Below are positions 16,822 through 26,293 of a DNA stretch of 64,000 nt, piece after piece. Where the stretch lies: contig CAVVPZ010000008.1 of assembly GCA_963750255.1 (NCBI GenBank), positions 248,001-312,000 on the forward strand, read 5' to 3'. The first letter of the stretch is position 1. Each line of letters starts with the position of its first letter. This DNA is from DATLED01 sp963750255. GTDB lineage: Bacteria; Actinomycetota; Acidimicrobiia; Acidimicrobiales; CADCTF01. A program made the position numbers and the translations under genes. The notes beneath the pieces are model-generated. The model did not search any database. It was not told where the DNA came from and saw only the letters and a list, made by a program, of their open reading frames with translations.

Positions 16822-17449
16822 GTGAGTACCGGGAAGCGGGCCGACACCCTGCTCGAGCACATGGGACGCATCGAGCAGTTCACGCTCGGCCGCCTGTGGG
16901 ACGACCTGAGCGACGACGAGTTGTTCTTCGAACCGGTGCCGAACATGTGGAGCGTGCGCCGCCGCGAGGAGTGCACGACCGACATGCCGTTCGGCCTTGG
17001 CGAATGGGTCGTCGACTTCGGCCGCTGGGGCGAGGGGCCCGAGCCGATGACGACGATTGCGTGGTTGCTGTGGCACATGGGCTCGATGCCGGGCCGAGCG
17101 GTGGAGACCGAGGTGTTCGGTGGAGCGCACGCGTATTCGAGCGGATGGTCGTCGCCGTATCTCACGAACCACGCGATCTTCACGACGGCCGATCGGGCAG
17201 TCGAGGAGCTGCGGACGGGTTGGGCATCGCTGCGCTCCACGATCGCGGAGATGGATGACGCAGGACTCGAGCGCCGGTTCGCTCGCTACACGTACGGCCC
17301 CGGTCCAAAGCCAGGCGGCGTGCTCCCCATCGGAGAGCCTGGTCCCCTGCACCCAGCGACATTTTTCGTTGCCAGCATCCTCAATGAGGTCTCCCACCAC
17401 GGGGCGCAGATCTGCACGCTGCCGCGACCTCTACGCCCACCGCCGCTGA
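16822..17449 (+). CDS. DinB-family protein
   Basis: Four-helix DinB/YfiT-fold protein of about 209 residues, probably metal-binding and thiol-linked in the wider family. Seen: LLEHMGRIEQFTLGRL at the N-terminus, WLLWHMGSM with the first histidine, and LNEVSHHGAQICTL with the paired histidines. GTG 16822 is the chosen start. An apparent extra base near 17424 (CTG-C-CGC) hides the true end RDLYAHRR at 17449; without correction the protein reads 22 residues further. Enzymatic role unknown. Confidence 0.82.
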
Positions 17450-17459
17450 ACTCGGCGGT
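17439..17459. terminator. Hairpin between convergent genes
   Basis: ACCGCCG/CGGCGGT stem with a 7-base loop that includes the DinB stop codon. It lies between two convergent genes and could serve both. Confidence 0.5.
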
Positions 17460-17471
17460 TGTCGTTGTTCT

Positions 17472-18050
17472 TCAGGCCAGCGCGTGGAGCGCGACGAGGG
17501 CGGCCGCCGTCGCCTCCTTTTGATCCTTCTGCCAGGGCGACCCGATCGTCTTGCCCAACGCCGCGAGCGACGGCTGGAGCGTGACGCCGAGCAACTGGGA
17601 CGCGTCGTCGAACAACGTTCCCGTGGCGGGGAGGGTCGTCACCGACAGCCCGGCCCGGGTTGCACCCTGGATGACCGCGTGTTCGTAAAGGTCCCTCTCG
17701 GCCGCGTGCAGTAGGGCGTGCGACGAGAAGATCCGACGGAGCTCGGGCGGAAGTCGGCGGGTCCCGCCGACGACTCCGACGGCTGCGATCGGGCCCAGCG
17801 TCGAGACGAACCCGCGAATCGCCGACTCGGCTGCGAGCGTCGCCGCCTTTTGGACCGACTCGATCAATGCCGGCGCGTCGTCGAGAGGCAGAGCGGCTGC
17901 GGCGTGGTACGCCTCGCGTACCGAGGCGTCTTCGATCAGCGTGACCCGCTCCCGGTGGATGACGAGCGGCGACGCCGCCCCACCGCCGACGGCCACGACG
18001 ATGGCCCACCACGAGTGGACCCGCCATCCGAGAGCGACCCTGTCTCCCAT
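17472..18050 (-). CDS. Conserved hypothetical protein with N-terminal membrane segment
   Basis: 192 residues. A hydrophobic segment near residues 13-30 (WWAIVVAVGGGAASPLVI) could be a membrane anchor or uncleaved signal. Long alanine-rich helices follow, with FSSHALLHAAERDLYEHAV and DDASQLLGVTL. I do not recognise the family. No frameshift is seen. Convergent with the DinB gene. Confidence 0.6.
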   Translation of the reverse strand: MGDRVALGWRVHSWWAIVVAVGGGAASPLVIHRERVTLIEDASVREAYHAAAALPLDDAPALIESVQKAATLAAESAIRGFVSTLGPIAAVGVVGGTRRLPPELRRIFSSHALLHAAERDLYEHAVIQGATRAGLSVTTLPATGTLFDDASQLLGVTLQPSLAALGKTIGSPWQKDQKEATAAALVALHALA

Positions 18051-18118
18051 CGGCGTGAATGTAACCGTTCGACCCCACGGAACGCTGGGGCATCCTCTAG
18101 CCGTCCCGGTCGCCGATG

Positions 18119-18679
18119 TCAGATCCAGCCTGCGCGCCGGAGTGCCTCCTCGGCCACTGCCCTGATGGGTCGTTCGCCGTTCTCGACGACAAAGTCTTCG
18201 AGTGCAGCGTCGGTGAGGATCGCCTCGAGTTCGGTGGTCCGGTGCACGTGCCAGTCGAGCGATGGTCCCGGTGGCATCCTGGCGTTGAGGCGCGCGATGC
18301 GGAGATGCTCAGGAGCAACGACCCGCACAGTCGCCAGGTCGGCACTCGGGACTGCGTCTCGGTATCGGACTTTCTCGGCTCGGTCTTCCAAGACATGCGC
18401 AAGCACGAGATGGGTGGCGCCGTGTCGCTGGTAATTGGGCCAGAGCGAGGCGAGGTTCTCGAACATGAGGTCGGCGTTCCACCGAGACGACGGTGGCCAT
18501 TGTGCCCGCAAGCCGTCCAGGTCGATCACGGCGTTGCCGATCTGCCGTTCGCTGAGAACGTCACCGATCTCGTAGGCGAGCGTCGTCTTGCCCGAACCGA
18601 CCGTGCCCGTGACGAGGAGCACCGGTGTCGATCGTGCCTCGTCGGGCGTTGCCGAGCGGCGGGCGGCTGCCGTCTCCAT
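18119..18679 (-). CDS. P-loop nucleotide kinase-like protein (AAA_33/APS-kinase-like)
   Basis: 186-residue P-loop protein. Walker A GTVGSGKT lies at residues 25-32, AVIDLDGLRAQWP resembles the DxDxxR substrate segment of small kinases, and VVAPEHLRIARLNAR is a basic lid-like region. It probably phosphorylates a small molecule; the substrate is not predictable. Sixteen bases separate it from the VOC-family gene upstream, suggesting co-transcription. Confidence 0.78.
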   Translation of the reverse strand: METAAARRSATPDEARSTPVLLVTGTVGSGKTTLAYEIGDVLSERQIGNAVIDLDGLRAQWPPSSRWNADLMFENLASLWPNYQRHGATHLVLAHVLEDRAEKVRYRDAVPSADLATVRVVAPEHLRIARLNARMPPGPSLDWHVHRTTELEAILTDAALEDFVVENGERPIRAVAEEALRRAGWI

Positions 18680-18695
18680 CGATGCCAGTCTGCCC

Positions 18696-19142
18696 TCAGG
18701 GTTCGGTGAGGTCCTCCGCCAACATCACGAGAATGCCGCTGGGGCCGCGAAGATAGGTCAGCTTGTAGACGTCTTCGTACGTTGCGACGCCGCGAAGCGG
18801 GTGGCAACCATGCCTGGCTGCGATCGCGAGCGCGTCGTCGAGATTGTCGACCGAGAACGCGACGCGGTGCATCCCGATCTCGTTTGGGAGGGTCGGCTCC
18901 GTCTCGATGGCGTCTGGGTGGATGTACTCGAACAACTCGAGAACCCCGTTGCCGTCAGGTGTCTTGAGCATGGCGATCTTGGCGTGGTTCCCGTCGAGTC
19001 CGACGGCGGTGTCGGCCCAGTCTCCGCTGACCGTGTCACGGCCGACAACGGTCAAGCCGAGATCGGTGAAGAAGGCGATCGTGGCCTCGATGTCGCGCAC
19101 GGCGATGCCGACGTTCTCCATCTTGATGGGCACGTTTCGCAC
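18696..19142 (-). CDS. VOC (glyoxalase/bleomycin-resistance) family protein
   Basis: 148-residue VOC metalloprotein with two beta-alpha-beta-beta-beta modules. MENVGIAVRDIEATIAFFTDLGL opens the first, GMHRVAFSVDNLDDALAIA opens the second, and the C-terminal YLRGPSGILVMLAE carries the usual late glutamate. Candidate metal ligands are H and E at these positions. Substrate unknown. Confidence 0.85.
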   Translation of the reverse strand: MRNVPIKMENVGIAVRDIEATIAFFTDLGLTVVGRDTVSGDWADTAVGLDGNHAKIAMLKTPDGNGVLELFEYIHPDAIETEPTLPNEIGMHRVAFSVDNLDDALAIAARHGCHPLRGVATYEDVYKLTYLRGPSGILVMLAEDLTEP

Positions 19143-19159
19143 CCTACCCAGCCACCCTC

Positions 19160-19209
19160 CGTTTTGGGCAGCGTCAGAGCGCGATCGCGCTCTCCGCCTG
19201 CCCGAAACG
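19160..19209. repeat. Dispersed palindromic repeat R2, copy a
   Basis: GTTTTGGGCAG arm, then a near-perfect AGAGCGCGATCGCGCTCT palindrome, then a CTGCCC-GAAAC arm. A very similar copy lies at 54914-54965. It overlaps the 3' end of the methyltransferase gene, and the last codons (QAESAIAL plus stop) come from the repeat. Confidence 0.8.
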
Positions 19210-20028
19210 AGGTTTGGAGGCGGTGAGCGTGAACGTCATCGGCAACCGGGTGCGGTTGGCGGGCAGGACCCAGCGGCCGTCGCCGGTCTGCTCGAGCCAC
19301 GGAAAGCGAGCCCACACGGTCCAGTCGTGTTCGACGAGGCGGTCGAGGTGGAGACCGTGGGCCAGCACGGCAGAGACGATCTCGCCGATCGAGTGGTTCC
19401 ACTCGAAGGCCCGGGTGTTCTCGAAGGTGCCAGCGCTGTCGGTGTAGGTGCTGTCGTTGTCCTCGACGAAGGCCTCGGCTTCTTCGAAGTAGGTGTGCTC
19501 CACGGAGGTCTCGCTGTCGGCCAGGGCCCACGAGAGCGGATGGCCGTCGTGCAGATACAGCGATCCGCCCGGACGAAGGAGGCCGGCGACCTGTTCGGCC
19601 CAGCGGTCGACGCTCGGCAGCCAACAAAGCGCTCCGAGGCTCACGTAGACGAGGTCGAACCGTTCAGGTCCGAGCACCTCGACGGCGCGGTACACGTCGG
19701 ATTCGACGAAGGTGGCTCGGTCGCCGAGTCCGACGCTCTCGGCGACCGCTCTCGCCTGGGCGATGGCTGCGGGAGAAAAATCGAGGCCGGTCACCGTGGC
19801 GACGCCGCCGTGGGCCAGTTGCAGGGTGTCGAGTCCGAAATGGCACTGGAGGTGGACGGCGTCGAGTCCGGCCAAGTCGGGGAGGAACTCGTGCTCCCAG
19901 GCCCTCGGACCGGGCCGGTCGGCCACCCACTGGTCGAGGTCGTAGAACTCGGAGGCGGCGTGGTGGGGCACCCGCTCGTCCCACATGGCGCGGTTGACGA
20001 CGAGGTAGTCGTCGGTGGATTCGGTCAC
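19174..20028 (-). CDS. SAM-dependent methyltransferase
   Basis: 284-residue class I methyltransferase. The SAM-binding motif departs from the usual GxGxG (VHLQCHFGLDTLQLA near residue 58), followed by TVTGLDFSPAAIAQAR and DVYRAVEVLG; FDLVYVSLGALCWLP is the motif IV region and LLRPGGSLYLHDGHPL is motif VI. This HLQCHFGxDT variant is common in a family of uncharacterised actinobacterial methyltransferases. The C-terminus is encoded by repeat R2, which may have replaced the original stop. Confidence 0.85.
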   Translation of the reverse strand: MTESTDDYLVVNRAMWDERVPHHAASEFYDLDQWVADRPGPRAWEHEFLPDLAGLDAVHLQCHFGLDTLQLAHGGVATVTGLDFSPAAIAQARAVAESVGLGDRATFVESDVYRAVEVLGPERFDLVYVSLGALCWLPSVDRWAEQVAGLLRPGGSLYLHDGHPLSWALADSETSVEHTYFEEAEAFVEDNDSTYTDSAGTFENTRAFEWNHSIGEIVSAVLAHGLHLDRLVEHDWTVWARFPWLEQTGDGRWVLPANRTRLPMTFTLTASKPRFGQAESAIAL

Positions 20029-20145
20029 GACGCCAAGGCCGGCACGGTCATCAGCGTCAGCCTGACACGATGCTCGGGTGCGGACCGGTCAGCGATGGAA
20101 CACGAACCTCCACACAGTTGGGCGCTCCCTCGAGGGCGCACCGCA

Positions 20146-20480
20146 GTGAGCGACGTGCGGTCGGCGGTGGCGGCGGCGATGGATGTCGCGGTCGGGGTCG
20201 GCCTGGCCGTCGATGAGGCCACGGTCATGCACGACTCCAACCGTCTCGTTGTCCGCCTGTTGCCATGCGACACCATGGCCCGAGTCTCGCCGGCACGGCG
20301 GTGGCTCGCCGATGGCGTCGCCACTCCCGACCTCACGATGGACGACCGTCGCCGCACATCGCTGGCGTCGAGACGACCGGCACCCGAGCGGCAGACCGTC
20401 GGGCATAGCCTTCCTCGACGCCGTGCGGGCCGGCCCACCCTGGCCGGCACTCGACGACCCGTCCCTTCGCTCCACGCCAT
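20146..20480 (+). pseudogene. Possible aminoglycoside phosphotransferase-family N-terminal remnant
   Basis: From GTG 20146 the frame reads VSDVRSAVAAAMDVAVG and continues MHDSNRLVVRLLPCDTMARV, resembling the N-lobe of APH-fold kinases (the nucleotide-binding strand with SNxxxRL). After about 60 residues the similarity is lost and no catalytic HxD loop follows before the next gene. It looks like a fragment or a badly shifted gene. Low confidence. Confidence 0.35.
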
Positions 20481-20512
20481 GATCGACCCACTTTCTGCTC
20501 CAGGAGAGCCAC

Positions 20513-21075
20513 ATGGGCAAGCTCATCTATTCGACCAACATGTCGCTCGATGGCTACATCGAGGACGCCAGCGGATCGTTCGACTGGTCGGTTCCCGATG
20601 AGGCGTTGCACCAGTTCTTCAACGACCTGTTGCGCGGCATCGGCACCCACCTTCTCGGCCGCCGGATGTACGAGACGATGGCGGTGTGGGAGACCGATCC
20701 GGCGCTGGCGGCCGAGTCGACGGTGATGGCCGACTTCGCCACCGTGTGGCAGCGCCCGGACAAGATCGTCTACTCCACCACGCTTGCAGAACCGATGACG
20801 AGGCGGACCCGTATCGCGTGGGCGTTCGACGCCGACGAGGTGCGGGCGTTGAAGGAGGCGTCGTCCGAGGATCTCTTGGTGTCTGGTCCGGCACTGGCCG
20901 CCCAAGCTCTTCGTGCCGGGCTCGTGGATGAACTCCACATGGTCATCGCCCCGGTGACCGTCGGGCTCCGGCAAGCCGGCTTTCGGCGACGATGTGCGCG
21001 CTGGATCTCGAGCTCCTCGACCAGCGACGCTTCGGCAACGGTTCGGTCCACCTGGCTACCGAGGTGCGTGCCTGA
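20513..21075 (+). CDS. Dihydrofolate reductase-family protein (RibD C-terminal type)
   Basis: About 186 residues of the DHFR/RibD-C fold, a NADPH-dependent reductase family of mostly unknown substrate. Seen: MGKLIYSTNMSLDGYIED, LLGRRMYETMAVWE, KIVYSTTL and DLLVSGPALAAQAL with VDELHMVIAPVTVG. Two apparent extra bases at 20966 (GGG-C-TCC) and 21000 (CGC-G-CTG) disturb the C-terminus; corrected, it ends SVHLATEVRA at 21075. The ATG lies 7 bases after GGAGAGCC. Confidence 0.85.
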
Positions 21076-21156
21076 CTGCAGCTCCAGGGGACATCTGCAC
21101 GCAATCTCCACACCGCGGCCGGGACTTCTGCGGGAGGCGGTTCCTACAGTGGCCTC

Positions 21157-21828
21157 GTGGCGACCGTGGTGGTGATCGAGGACGAGGCGGCGATTGCTGA
21201 AGCCGTGGCCGCTCGGCTCGGGAGCGAAGGGTTCGCCGTCGAAGTGGCCGCTGACGGGCTCACGGGCGTGGAGTTGGTCGAACGAGTCCGGCCCGACCTG
21301 GTCGTTCTCGATCTGATGCTGCCGGGCCTCGACGGACTCGAGGTCTGCCGTCGCATCCAGCGGACCCGGCCAGTGCCGGTACTGATGCTCACGGCCCGCG
21401 ACGACGAGAGCGACGTCCTGGTCGGCCTCGCCGTGGGAGCCGACGACTACATGACCAAGCCGTTCAGCCCTCGCGAGCTCGTGGCCCGTGTCCGCACCAT
21501 CCTGCGTCGGGTCGAGCGGGCCGCAGCGCCGAGCGACGCACCGACGCGACTGCGACTCGGGGCCGTCGAGGCCGACGCCGCCACTCGCCGGGTCACCGTC
21601 GACGGTGAAGCCGTGCACCTGACCCCGACCGAGTTCGATCTCCTCCAAGTCCTCGGTCGCCAGCCGGGCGTGGTCTTCACCCGCGAACAGTTGCTGGCCG
21701 ATGTGTGGGGCTACCGCGACGGGTCGGGCGCGCGCACCGTCGACTCCCACATCCGTTCGTTGCGCTCCAAGCTCGGTGCCGACCTCGTGCGTACCGTCCA
21801 CGGCGTCGGCTATGCCGTCGAGGCCTGA
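21157..21828 (+). CDS. OmpR-family response regulator
   Basis: 223-residue transcriptional regulator. The receiver domain has E8-D9 and phospho-acceptor D52 (VVLDLMLPGLDG), and DDYMTKPFS carries the conserved lysine. The winged-helix DNA-binding domain has LTPTEFDLLQVL and RTVDSHIRSLRSKLG. The GTG start is inferred from the VVVIEDE strand. It is directly followed by its probable sensor kinase (next codon after the stop). Confidence 0.93.
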   Translation: MATVVVIEDEAAIAEAVAARLGSEGFAVEVAADGLTGVELVERVRPDLVVLDLMLPGLDGLEVCRRIQRTRPVPVLMLTARDDESDVLVGLAVGADDYMTKPFSPRELVARVRTILRRVERAAAPSDAPTRLRLGAVEADAATRRVTVDGEAVHLTPTEFDLLQVLGRQPGVVFTREQLLADVWGYRDGSGARTVDSHIRSLRSKLGADLVRTVHGVGYAVEA

Positions 21829-22837
21829 GTGCGGCCTCTCGACCGGCTGGCATCACTGAAGCTCAAACTCGGGTCGGTGATCGTCGCCGCTGTCGTCACG
21901 ACGCTCGTCGTCAACGAGGTCGGGCTTCGCTGGAACCTGAAGCCGGCCTTCCGCGGCGCGGTCGCCGCCGGTCTGGCCTTGGCGATGGTGCAGCTGCTGG
22001 CGCGGGGGATGACGTCGCCGCTGCGGGAGATGGCCGATGCGGCGCGGGCGATGGAGCGGGGAGAGCACGGTCGGCGGGTCACGGCCACCTCGCGCGACGA
22101 GGTGGGCGAACTCGCCCGCGCCTTCAACGCAATGGCGGCCGAGTTGGCGGAGGTCGACCGCGTCCGGCGCGACCTGGTGGCCAACGTGAGCCACGAGTTG
22201 CGCACGCCGATCACCGCGCTGCAGGCCGGGCTCGAGAACCTCGTCGACGGGGTGTCCGATCCCGACCAGCCACCGTTGCGGCCATGCTCCGCCAGGTCGA
22301 GCGGCTGGGTCGATTGGTCACCCAGCTGCTCGACCTCAGTCGCCTCGAGTCGGGCTCCGTGCCCCTCGAGCGCGAGGAGTGCTCCGGTCGCGTCAGCTCC
22401 TCGACGACGCCGCCGGAGAGTGCCGCCTGCATGCAGGCGACACCGCCATCCACGTCGAGGTCGAGCCGCACCGACCTGACCGCTCGACGGCGACCCCGAA
22501 CGACTGCACCAGGTCGTCGCCAACCTGCTCGAGAACGCAGTGCGCCACGCGCCGGCCGGGACGCCGGTGACGGCGACGGCGACGGCCTCGGGCACAGACG
22601 TGGTGCGACATCGAAGTGAGCGACCACGGGCCCGGAATCGATGAGGCCGAGGCAGCCAAGGTGTTCGAGCGGTTCTACCGAGCCGACGCGGCCCGGGCTT
22701 CGGCCGATGGCGGCGCCGGCCTCGGACTCTCCATCGCGAGATGGATCGTCGACCTGCACGGAGGCTCCATTCGATCCGAGCGGCGAGCCACCTCGGGCTG
22801 TCGAATGGTGGTCGAGTTGCCGCGGGCCCGATCGTGA
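21829..22837 (+). CDS. Sensor histidine kinase (frameshifted)
   Basis: Short membrane sensor kinase partnered with the OmpR-type regulator upstream. Order: one or two N-terminal membrane helices (VIVAAVVTTLVVN; GLALAMVQLLA), HAMP (SPLREMADAARAMERG), HisKA with phospho-histidine in VSHELRTPITAL, and HATPase with DHGPGIDEAEAAKVFERFYR and GAGLGLSIARWIV. Four or more apparent shifts between 22265 and 22600 break the middle, including the N box. The stop overlaps the start of the DUF4153 gene (GTGA). Confidence 0.85.
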
Positions 22838-24275
22838 CCGACCCGATCGCCCCCCACCCGATCGTCCCCCACCCGACTGTCGCCGGTTGGACCGCTGAAC
22901 GGCCCGACGCTCGAGTGTGGGTCGCCGTCGCCGTCGCCGCGGCCGGCACCGACCTTGCCGTGCGCAGCGGTGTGGCCGGGTTGGCCGGGTCTCTGCTGGT
23001 CGCCGTTGTGGCTGGGGGACTGGTGGCGGCCGGGCGTGTGCCGAACCGCCGCGCCTCGCCGCTGTTGGCGATGGCGGCTGCGCTCGGGTGGGGACTCACG
23101 ATTCGGGCGTCGAGCTGGGTGCAGGCGCTCGATGTGATCGGCGCCGCCGGCCTGATGGTGCTGGCGACGTCATTCGCCCGCGACGGTGACCCGTGGGACC
23201 TCGCCGTGCCCGACCTCGTGACCCGCGGCGTGCACTCCAGCATCCACGGACTGCTCGCCCCAGGGTTCCTCGTCTCCGGTCGACCGACGGGAGGCGAACG
23301 AGTGATGGCCGCCGTTCGGGGCATCCTGCTGGCCCTCCCCGTGCTGGTCGTCATCGGTCTCCTCTTGGCCAGCGCCGATCCGGTGTTCGCCTCGTTCTTC
23401 CCGATCCCCTCTGACATCGGTGACCTGATCGGACATGTAGCGCTCCTCGTCATCGGGTCCTGGGGAGCCGCGGGCCTGCACCGAAATGCGTCGTCGCGCC
23501 CCTCTGGCATCGAGTTGGTCGGTCGTCGAATGCTCGGACCCGTCGAGGCGACGATCGTGCTTGGTGGGCTGGTGGCCGTGTTCGCCGTGTTCGCCGCCAG
23601 CCAGCTCGTCGCCCTAGCCGGCGGGGCGGACTACGTGCGTCGCACGGCTGGCCTCACCTATGCCGAGTACGCCCGTCGGGGGTTCTTCCAACTTCTCGCC
23701 GCCGCGTCGATCACCCTCGTCGTCTTGCTCGTGGTGCGAGCCGCGGCCCGGGTCCAGGATCGCCGCCTCACTGGCCTCTTCGCTCGTGGCCATCGGCTTG
23801 ACCTTGGTGCTCGTCGGTGGTGCGTTGCGTCGTTTGTCGCTCTACGAACAGGCCTATGGCCTCACGATCCTTCGGCTCTGGGCCGAGATGTTCGCTGTGT
23901 GGATTGGAGCCGCCTTCGTGCTCCTCGGTGTCTCGCTGGCAGGGGTCGGTGCCGCTCGTCGTTGGTTCGTCCCTGCCGCCGGCGGACTGGCACTCGCCGG
24001 GCTGATCGCCTTCACCGTCGCCAACCCGGAGGCGATCATCGCCCGTCGCAACATCGATCGCTTCGCGGGCACCGACCGCCTCGACGTCGCGGCGCTCACC
24101 TCACTGTCCGACGATGCGGTGCCGACCGTCCTCGCCTCGCTCGACCGGATGCGCCCTGACGACGCCGACCTCGTCCGGATCAACGTCTGCGGCCGCTCGG
24201 CTCCGACCGGCGGATGGGCGGCGGCCAACCTTGCCCGCCGGCGGGCCGCCGAGGCGCGAGCCCGATGGTGCTTAG
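22834..24275 (+). CDS. DUF4153/DUF4173 polytopic membrane protein
   Basis: About 480 residues with roughly ten hydrophobic helices. The family hallmark TYAEYARRGFFQLLAAA lies near residue 275. It starts at GTG 22834, overlapping the kinase stop, so it probably belongs to the same operon. Apparent extra bases near 23765 and 24258 shift the frame; correcting the latter gives a stop at 24273-24275 that interlocks with the convergent gene's stop. Function unknown; the linkage suggests an envelope role. Confidence 0.82.
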
Positions 24276-25558
24276 GTCATCCCGCCGGGCGGGTCGGCAG
24301 GGTCGTCGACCCGGATGTCACCTGACTCGCTGCGGGCGGTCAGGGAGACGGCTCGGGTACCTGCGTCGGGCGACGACTGGAACCGGCTGTCGACTGCAGC
24401 CCCGTTCACCAAGACCTGGCCGCCGTCGGTGCGCAGGTCGACATCGAGCACCAACGCGCTGTCAACGGCGACCGCGCCAGTGGCCGCTCGTCAACTCGTA
24501 GGGCCCGTCGCCTTCGGGCCCTTCGGGCCCGCCGTCAGCGAGGTCGACATCGATGTCACCCGACCCCGTCCACAGCAGTCCACGCCCGCCTGCGAGCCGA
24601 CCCGTGATCGAGCCCAGCATCAACCTCGACATCGACGTCGACGCCCTCCGGGAGCGACACGACGTAGCGGACCTCGCTCGCACTGCTGGTCGAATCTCCG
24701 ACCAAGTCGATGGTGACCCGGTCGGCCGTCTCGCTCACCTGGAGGCTCACGTCGGGACTGCGCCGGCGTCGGCGGGAGTCGTCGGCCGTGCCCGACACCG
24801 CCACCCGACCGTCTTCGCCACCGGTGGTGCGGAGGGACACGTCTGCCGTCGTGGTGCGAAGGATCAAGGTCTTGCCGGCCAGCGCCGGGAGGTCGGCCGT
24901 GGTCGAGAAGGCGTTGCTGATGGCTGGGGGGAGTGAGCGGTGGCGGCGGAGGATTGATGTCCGCGCCGGTGGCCCCGCCGATGAGGACGAAGGCGGCGGC
25001 CAACCCGGCGAGGCCGAGCTTCACGTGCTTGGCCGGCAGGGAGTTGCGAACCAGGAGGAGAGCGCCCCCGGCGATGACGAGCAGCGGCAGGAGGAAGCGG
25101 CCCAGGATCGACGGAAGCAGGCCGATCAGGGCGAGGCCGAACGAGCCGACGCCCATCAGCATCACGATGCCGGCCACGACGAGCGCCCACATCGATCGGC
25201 GGGGGTACCGCACGTACACCGCAGCGAAGCCGGCGGCGGTCGCGAGGAGGGAGATGCCACTGCCGAAGCTGCCGGCCGGGCCTTCGAGCAGGGTGCCGAT
25301 GCCAGCGCCAGTGGCGATGGCGCCGACGACGAACCACCCATATCGTCGGATCTGGGCCCAGCCGACGAGGGCTCCGGCGCCGATACCAAGGGCGGTCGTG
25401 TCGAGGTCGACGCCCAAGGCCCGCTGGACGAGCAACGACACGCCCCACACGACGAACGCGGCACCGATGGCCGTGCGGTTGCGCCGGTGGCGCTCCTCCG
25501 AGGTGGGTTCGTCGGCGTCAGGCGGATAAAGGTCGAGGTCGTCGGCGTGGCGGGCCAT
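24272..25558 (-). CDS. Membrane protein with DUF4097-type putative adhesin domain (frameshifted)
   Basis: N-terminal half: about six hydrophobic helices (from VVWGVSLLVQRALG to LLLVRNSLPAKHV). C-terminal half: repetitive beta-strands typical of DUF4097, such as TTTADVSLRTTGGEDGRVAV, WTGSGDIDVDLADGG and SESGDIRVDDP. At least three apparent shifts (near 24470, 24590 and 24925) split it. It lies downstream of the LiaFSR-like genes on the same strand and may be their target or sensor. Function inferred only from architecture. Confidence 0.72.
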
Positions 25559-25624
25559 GGCAGAGACGGTACGGACGGTCGGATCCGCTTACGTCGGCCG
25601 CAAGGCCGATTTCGGCCCCCTCCC

Positions 25625-26293
25625 TCAGGACGAGGGCGGCCGGGGAGCGAGGCCCGATTCGTACGCGAGCACCACCGCTTGCACCCGGTCGCGTAGCTGC
25701 AGCTTGGTCAGCACGTGGGCCACGTGGGTCTTGACCGTCGTCTCGGAGATGAACAGCGCGGCCGCGATCTCGGCGTTCGTGAGTCCGCGAGCCATCTCGG
25801 CGAACACCTCGACCTCGCGGTCGGTGAGCTCGTCCATGCCCGGAGGAGCAGCGCCCGCCGAGCCCGGTGACTGCGCCGGTCCGCGGGCGAATTCCTCGAG
25901 CAGCCGGCGGGTCATCCTTGGCTCGACGAGCGCGTCGCCCCTGGCCACGGCCCGCACTGCGGCGGCCAAGTCGTCGGGGGGCACGTCCTTGAGCAGGAAG
26001 CCACTTGCGCCCGCCTTGACGCCGTTGAAGAGGTACTCGTCGAGGTCGAAGGTGGTCAGGATCAGGACCCGGTGCCCGGCGGCCACGAGACGTCGAGTGG
26101 CCTCGACGCCGTCGAGCCTGGGCATGCGGATGTCGATCAGGATGACGTCGGGCCTCAAGCGCTCGGCGGCGGCGATGGCTTCGTTGCCGTCGGCGGCTTC
26201 GCCGACCACCTCGAAGTCGTCCTCGGCGTCGAGGATGAGCCGGAATCCGAACCGGACGAGTTCTTCGTCGTCGACCACAAGAAGTCGGATCAT
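25625..26293 (-). CDS. NarL/LuxR-family response regulator (LiaR/VraR-like)
   Basis: 222-residue regulator. Receiver with D8-D9 and phospho-acceptor D54 (VILIDIRMPRLDG), lysine in FLLKDVPPDDLA, and a LuxR-type helix-turn-helix at the C-terminus (LTDREVEVFAEMARGLTNAEIA...TVKTHVAHVL). The ATG overlaps the kinase stop (TCATG on the plus strand), showing translational coupling with the sensor. Confidence 0.93.
   Translation of the reverse strand: MIRLLVVDDEELVRFGFRLILDAEDDFEVVGEAADGNEAIAAAERLRPDVILIDIRMPRLDGVEATRRLVAAGHRVLILTTFDLDEYLFNGVKAGASGFLLKDVPPDDLAAAVRAVARGDALVEPRMTRRLLEEFARGPAQSPGSAGAAPPGMDELTDREVEVFAEMARGLTNAEIAAALFISETTVKTHVAHVLTKLQLRDRVQAVVLAYESGLAPRPPSS

Noticed and set aside
21810..23510. 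566-codon minus-strand frame over the kinase and DUF4153 genes
   Set aside because: No domain recognised; it is a shadow of two identifiable plus-strand genes.
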